Below, piece after piece: positions 60,890 to 64,000 of a stretch of DNA of 64,000 nt. A program made the translations under genes and the position numbers. The notes under the pieces are model-generated. The model worked only from the letters and a program-made list of their open reading frames with translations, had not been told where the DNA came from and ran no database searches. The stretch spans positions 186,001 through 250,000 of the forward strand of contig JARLHA010000032.1 in NCBI GenBank assembly GCA_031292485.1, written 5' to 3'. The DNA comes from Mucilaginibacter sp. Its GTDB lineage: Bacteria > Bacteroidota > Bacteroidia > Sphingobacteriales > Sphingobacteriaceae. Numbering within the stretch: position 1 is the stretch's first letter; every line of letters begins with the position of its first letter.

Positions 60890-61327
60890 ATGCTGTCAAA
60901 AAAAACGAAGTATGCGATTAAGGCTCTGGTGATCCTGGGGAAAAATGCTGATAAACCGCCGATGCAAATTCAAAAAATTGCGGAGGGGGAACGCATACCA
61001 AAAAAATTTCTCGAACAGATCTTGTTGGATCTGCGGAATGCAGGTTACCTGTATAGTAAAAAAGGCGCGGGGGGCGGTTACAGTTTAAATAAAGATCCAA
61101 AAGAAATATTCCTGGTTCACATATTGCGTATTACGGGCGGGCCCATAGCAATGGTGCCTTGTGCAAGCCTTAACTTTTTCCACAAATGCGAGGAGTGCCA
61201 GCAGGAAACTACTTGTGGCATCAGAGATGTGTTTATTAAAGTAAGAGATGAAACTTTAAAAATATTATCTGAAACAAGTATTGCCGATATTATTGAAAAG
61301 GAAGAAAGCCTGACGCTGAATTTGTAA
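60890..61327 (+). CDS. Rrf2 family transcriptional regulator
   Basis: A 145-residue winged helix-turn-helix regulator. MLSKKTKYAIKALVILG, IPKKFLEQILLDLRNAGYL and SKKGAGGGYSLNKDP are the classic Rrf2 blocks. The C-terminal half has four Cys: C91 (VPCASLNFFHKC), C100, C103 (CEECQQ) and C109 (TTCGIRDVF). IscR and NsrR hold a 2Fe-2S or 4Fe-4S cluster with three Cys in this region, so cluster binding is plausible, whereas CymR controls cysteine metabolism with a partner enzyme. Position directly upstream of the sulfite reductase operon suggests it governs sulfur assimilation. Confidence 0.9.
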   Translation: MLSKKTKYAIKALVILGKNADKPPMQIQKIAEGERIPKKFLEQILLDLRNAGYLYSKKGAGGGYSLNKDPKEIFLVHILRITGGPIAMVPCASLNFFHKCEECQQETTCGIRDVFIKVRDETLKILSETSIADIIEKEESLTLNL

Positions 61328-61408
61328 GTAAAGCTTCACGATAAATTGTAAATAAAAGGTAAAAAATTTTTTTTTAAATAAAATACTACTAATTCCGTAT
61401 ACTATCTA

Positions 61409-61416
61409 TATCTTTG
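61409..61416 (+). promoter_or_regulatory. -7 element of the sulfite reductase operon leader
   Basis: TATCTTTG, a full match to TAnnTTTG. It places the transcript start at about 61420, only a few bases before the leader ATG at 61428. No convincing -33 TTTG is seen, which would fit a promoter that needs an activator. Confidence 0.6.
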
Positions 61417-61427
61417 TGATTAGGTAT

Positions 61428-61493
61428 ATGAAAGGAACGATAAAGTATTTTAAAACAGCCATGATGTGTTGCTGCCATAATAGCATCAGGTAA
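61428..61493 (+). CDS. Candidate 21-residue cysteine leader peptide
   Basis: A 21-codon open frame from ATG 61428 to TAA 61491-61493. The product begins MKGTIKYFKTA and ends MMCCCHNSIR; codons 14-16 (TGT TGC TGC, 61467-61475) give three Cys in a row. It sits between a -7 promoter element and an intrinsic terminator, upstream of sulfite reductase. Three consecutive Cys codons in a 21-codon frame are rare by chance in this genome. The layout is that of a leader peptide whose translation senses charged Cys-tRNA. The peptide itself probably has no other role. Confidence 0.65.
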   Translation: MKGTIKYFKTAMMCCCHNSIR

Positions 61494-61558
61494 GGGCTTT
61501 ATATCCAATAACAAAAAGAAATGTAAGCCTCTTTAGCCACAGCCGAAGGGGCTTTTTT
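61494..61558 (+). promoter_or_regulatory. Putative cysteine-responsive transcription attenuator
   Basis: Terminator: AGCCTCTT (61526-61533) pairs with AAGGGGCT (61546-61553, one G-T), followed by six T (61553-61558). Antiterminator: GGGCTT (61494-61499), directly after the leader stop, can pair with AAGCCT (61525-61530) and thereby take the 5' arm of the terminator. A ribosome that finishes the leader would cover GGGCTT and allow termination; one stalled at the Cys codons 20-30 bases upstream would leave it free. Pairings were read by eye; no energies were computed. Confidence 0.65.
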
Positions 61559-61582
61559 ATAACAAAAAATTAAACAACGCTT

Positions 61583-63676
61583 ATGCAAAGCTTCAGAACA
61601 GAACTGGAGAATCCGATAGTTGAACAGGACATTATCGACCTTGAAAAAAAGATCAGGGCTTTTCGTGAAGGGAAGATACATGACGAAAAATTCAGGAGCC
61701 TGCGCCTGGCACGTGGCGTTTACGGACAACGCCAGCCCGGCGTACAAATGGTGCGGATTAAGCTGCCCTTTGGTAAAGTAACCTTTAAACAATTGTTAAA
61801 GATTGCAGACATTGCCGATGAATATGGAAGCGGCAACCTGCATTTAACTACCCGCCAGGATATCCAGATCCATTATGTAAGCCTCGACCGTACGCCGCAG
61901 TTATGGGCCGAATTGGAGCAGGATGATATTACCCTGCGTGAAGCCTGTGGTAATACAGTGAGAAATGTCACCTCCTCTCCCACTTCGGGCATCGATCCGA
62001 AAGAACCATTTGACGTGTCGCCCTATGCTCAGGCGACATTTGAATATTTTTTACGGAACCCTATTTGCCAGGAAATGGGCCGCAAGTTTAAAATCTCTTT
62101 TTCGTCGGGTGAGGACGATACCGCATTTTCCTACATTCACGACATCGGGGTGATCCCGAAGATCAACAGCAAGGGCGAGCGCGGTTTTAAAGTGGGTTTG
62201 GCCGGTGGCCTGGGCGCACAGCCATTTATGGCCAGTATTGTAGAGGAGTTTTTACCAGAAGATCAGCTGATCCCCTATATTGAAGCTATCATCCGCGTGT
62301 TTGACCGCCATGGCGAACGCAATAACCGCAACAAGGCCCGTTTAAAATATTTAGTGCAAAAAATTGGTTTAACAGAAGTTTTATTGCTTGCCGAAAATGA
62401 AAGAAAAGCGCTTAAGGTAAAAACATATCCCATTAATAGGGATACCGTTCCTGCCCCGGCTCTTCCTGTCGAAATAGCTTATACTGAAGTGGCCATACGC
62501 AACCCCTTACGCTATGAGCAATGGCTAATAACTAATGTTTTTGAGCAAAAGCAAAAAGGTTTTTATGGTGTTTATGTAAAAGTGCCTGTTGGCGACATTC
62601 CTACGGCTACGGCGCGTAAACTGGTGGATGCTATAAAACCTTATGTAGCTGATGAGGTGCGTATCACCCAAAACCAGGGCTTGCTGCTTAAATATGTAAA
62701 AAAAGAAGCATTACCTGCCTTATATAACGGTTTAACTGAACTTGACCTGTCGGCCCCGGGTTTTGACAGCCCGGCTGATGTAACTACCTGTCCCGGTACG
62801 GATACCTGTAACCTGGGTATTTCCAACAGTATGACGCTTTCAAGGGTACTGGAAGATCTGATCTATAACGAATACGAAGAATTTATTTTCAACCGCGAAA
62901 TCAAAATTAAGATCAGCGGCTGCATGAACTCATGCGGTCAGCATGGTTTGGCGCATATCGGTTTCCACGGCAGTTCCTTAAAGTCAGGTACCCGGGTGTT
63001 ACCATCGGTACAGGTATTATTAGGCGGCGGAACCGTGGGCGATGGCATTGGCCGGGCGGCCGAAAAAGTGATAAAAGTTCCCGCTAAGCGTGCTACAGGT
63101 GTATTAAGGGCCGTTTTAAACGATTATAAAAACAATTCAATAGCTGATGAAACTTTTCACAACTATTATGACCGGCTTGGCAAAGATTATTTTTATCAAT
63201 TATTAAAACCTCTGGCCGATCTGACCACCCTTACCGATGATGAATTTGTTGACTGGGGTCACCAGGAAACATTTGCTACCGCGATAGGAGTTGGCGAATG
63301 TGCGGGTGTTGTGATTGACCTGGTCGCTACATTGCTTTATGAATCCGACGAAAAATTTGGCTGGGCAAATGAAGCCTTTGAAGGCAAAAGATGGGCCGAT
63401 GCCATTTATCATGCTTACAATACCTTCATCAGTTCGGCAAAAGCTTTACTGTTGGATAAAAATATCAACAGCAGCACACAGTCTGGCATTATCCGCGAAT
63501 TTGATAATCACTATGTAAGCACGGGTGAAATAAGTTTACCAATCAGCTTTAACGACCTTGTTTTACAGATCAATAAAAACGAACCATCTGAAAATTTCGC
63601 TGCTGCTTATATCAGGGAAGCTGCTGAATTTTTAGAAACCGTAAAAGCAAAGAGAGAGGAATTGGTGCAATCATGA
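61583..63676 (+). CDS. Siroheme-dependent sulfite (or nitrite) reductase with C-terminal helical extension
   Basis: A 697-residue ferredoxin-type assimilatory reductase. Two half-domains of the ferredoxin-like reductase fold flank two siroheme/4Fe-4S domains: [11 protein letters not shown] and [15 protein letters not shown] (~90-140) and the cluster ligands C403-x5-C409 ([10 protein letters not shown]) with C447-x3-C451 ([11 protein letters not shown]). From about residue 520 there is an additional ~175-residue helical segment ([23 protein letters not shown]) that looks like a HEPN-type domain and is absent from classic CysI or NirA. Sulfite is favoured as the substrate by the Cys leader and by cobA, which begins inside its stop codon; nitrite cannot be excluded. 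Confidence 0.88.
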   Translation: MQSFRTELENPIVEQDIIDLEKKIRAFREGKIHDEKFRSLRLARGVYGQRQPGVQMVRIKLPFGKVTFKQLLKIADIADEYGSGNLHLTTRQDIQIHYVSLDRTPQLWAELEQDDITLREACGNTVRNVTSSPTSGIDPKEPFDVSPYAQATFEYFLRNPICQEMGRKFKISFSSGEDDTAFSYIHDIGVIPKINSKGERGFKVGLAGGLGAQPFMASIVEEFLPEDQLIPYIEAIIRVFDRHGERNNRNKARLKYLVQKIGLTEVLLLAENERKALKVKTYPINRDTVPAPALPVEIAYTEVAIRNPLRYEQWLITNVFEQKQKGFYGVYVKVPVGDIPTATARKLVDAIKPYVADEVRITQNQGLLLKYVKKEALPALYNGLTELDLSAPGFDSPADVTTCPGTDTCNLGISNSMTLSRVLEDLIYNEYEEFIFNREIKIKISGCMNSCGQHGLAHIGFHGSSLKSGTRVLPSVQVLLGGGTVGDGIGRAAEKVIKVPAKRATGVLRAVLNDYKNNSIADETFHNYYDRLGKDYFYQLLKPLADLTTLTDDEFVDWGHQETFATAIGVGECAGVVIDLVATLLYESDEKFGWANEAFEGKRWADAIYHAYNTFISSAKALLLDKNINSSTQSGIIREFDNHYVSTGEISLPISFNDLVLQINKNEPSENFAAAYIREAAEFLETVKAKREELVQS

Positions 63677-64000
63677 TGGTGACGACTGAAAAAAACATTA
63701 AAGAACCACGTATAACCCTTTTAGGTGCAGGTCCGGGCGACCCGGACCTGATTACCTTAAAAGGGGTAAAAGCATTAAAAACTGCTGATGTTGTTTTGTA
63801 TGATGCGCTGGTAAACGAAGAACTGCTTGAATTTGCTCCTGAAACGGCGGTTAAAGTTTACGTGGGCAAACGGTCGGGCGATCATACGCACTCACAGGAC
63901 GCTATCAACAAGCTGATGGTTGACTACGCCCTTAATTATGGCCACGTGGTTCGTTTAAAAGGCGGCGATCCGTTTGTTTTCGGACGCGGTTTTGAAGAAT
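63673..64000 (+). CDS. cobA: Uroporphyrinogen-III C-methyltransferase, N-terminal part (3' end outside window)
   Basis: The frame opens at ATG 63673 (a second ATG follows at 63676), overlapping the reductase stop (ATGA), and stays open to the window edge; about 109 residues are visible. The SAM-binding glycine loop is [14 protein letters not shown], followed by [28 protein letters not shown] and [15 protein letters not shown], the standard SUMT pattern. It makes precorrin-2, the precursor of siroheme, the cofactor of the preceding reductase. Whether it is a lone SUMT or part of a CysG-like fusion cannot be seen. Confidence 0.93.
   Translation, partial: MMVTTEKNIKEPRITLLGAGPGDPDLITLKGVKALKTADVVLYDALVNEELLEFAPETAVKVYVGKRSGDHTHSQDAINKLMVDYALNYGHVVRLKGGDPFVFGRGFEE

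Noticed and set aside
61330..61582. SAM or cobalamin riboswitch before the sulfite reductase operon
   Set aside because: None of the conserved core elements I know are visible; the region is explained better by the leader peptide and alternative hairpins.
61499..61792. 97-codon minus-strand open frame across the attenuator and reductase start
   Set aside because: It is antisense to the reductase N-terminus and runs through the terminator hairpin; no family resemblance.

Overview
The window looks like chromosomal DNA of a Bacteroidota bacterium, most likely Sphingobacteriaceae close to Mucilaginibacter or Pedobacter. The grounds are the gene content (porin O/P with Pst, MG2-type alpha-2-macroglobulin with PBP1C, XerD beside AroQ, TonB C-terminal proteins, AbiEii with a DUF6922 partner), the recurring promoter word TAnnTTTG about 10-35 bases before starts, the lack of Shine-Dalgarno sequences, and the density of intergenic palindromic repeats. 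The genus is an inference. I saw no tRNA, rRNA, CRISPR array or intact insertion sequence.

Layout. 1-9.8 kb: envelope and housekeeping genes (3' end of an M61 peptidase, a class A beta-lactamase-like hydrolase, an SRPBCC protein, xerD, aroQ, an MscS channel, a glycosyltransferase, an LpxL-type acyltransferase, WbqC). 10.1-11.2 kb: two paralogous 123-residue membrane proteins around a small secreted peptide. 11.3-17.2 kb: a TolC / RND permease / lipoprotein adaptor efflux operon. 17.3-22.4 kb: a phosphate locus (porin, pstS, pstC, pstA, pstB) with a clear promoter, a terminator, and a long hairpin between pstS and pstC. 22.5-24.9 kb: proB and proA, followed on the other strand by a 30-residue small-protein unit. 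25.6-32.0 kb: mnmA and topA, separated by an AT-rich accessory island (AbiEii module, orphan gene, nuclease remnant). 32.1-42.1 kb: a giant alpha-2-macroglobulin and pbpC, separated by a toxin-antitoxin pair and a glycosyltransferase. 42.2-48.1 kb: exonuclease, fused peptide-type ABC ATPase, RNase R, polyprenyl synthase. 48.1-52.0 kb: four tandem secreted TonB C-terminal-domain proteins and an M1 peptidase. 52.4-59.8 kb, mostly minus strand: ribosomal L27 and L21, a dicarboxylate symporter, a Dps protein, a YbjQ protein, a GMC oxidoreductase and a sugar phosphate isomerase-like protein. 59.9-64.0 kb: a MOSC protein, an Rrf2 regulator, sulfite/nitrite reductase and the start of cobA.

The most exciting item is the leader of the sulfite reductase operon (61409-61558). 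It holds a promoter, a 21-codon open frame with three consecutive Cys codons, a GGGCTT segment just after its stop, and a terminator whose 5' arm can pair instead with that segment. This is the architecture of a ribosome-mediated cysteine attenuator in front of siroheme-dependent sulfur assimilation, next to an Rrf2 regulator that has four cysteines of its own.

A second theme is intergenic structure. Families of short degenerate words (GTTGATTAAG, GTTGAAAGGTTGGAATG, ACTGCCAACTG, GAGACGCAAT..., CCCGTAGGG...) form long inverted repeats that begin at or inside stop codons and sometimes supply them. In two places (mnmA-topA and the alpha-2-macroglobulin-glycosyltransferase gap) accessory genes sit between the two arms of such a repeat.
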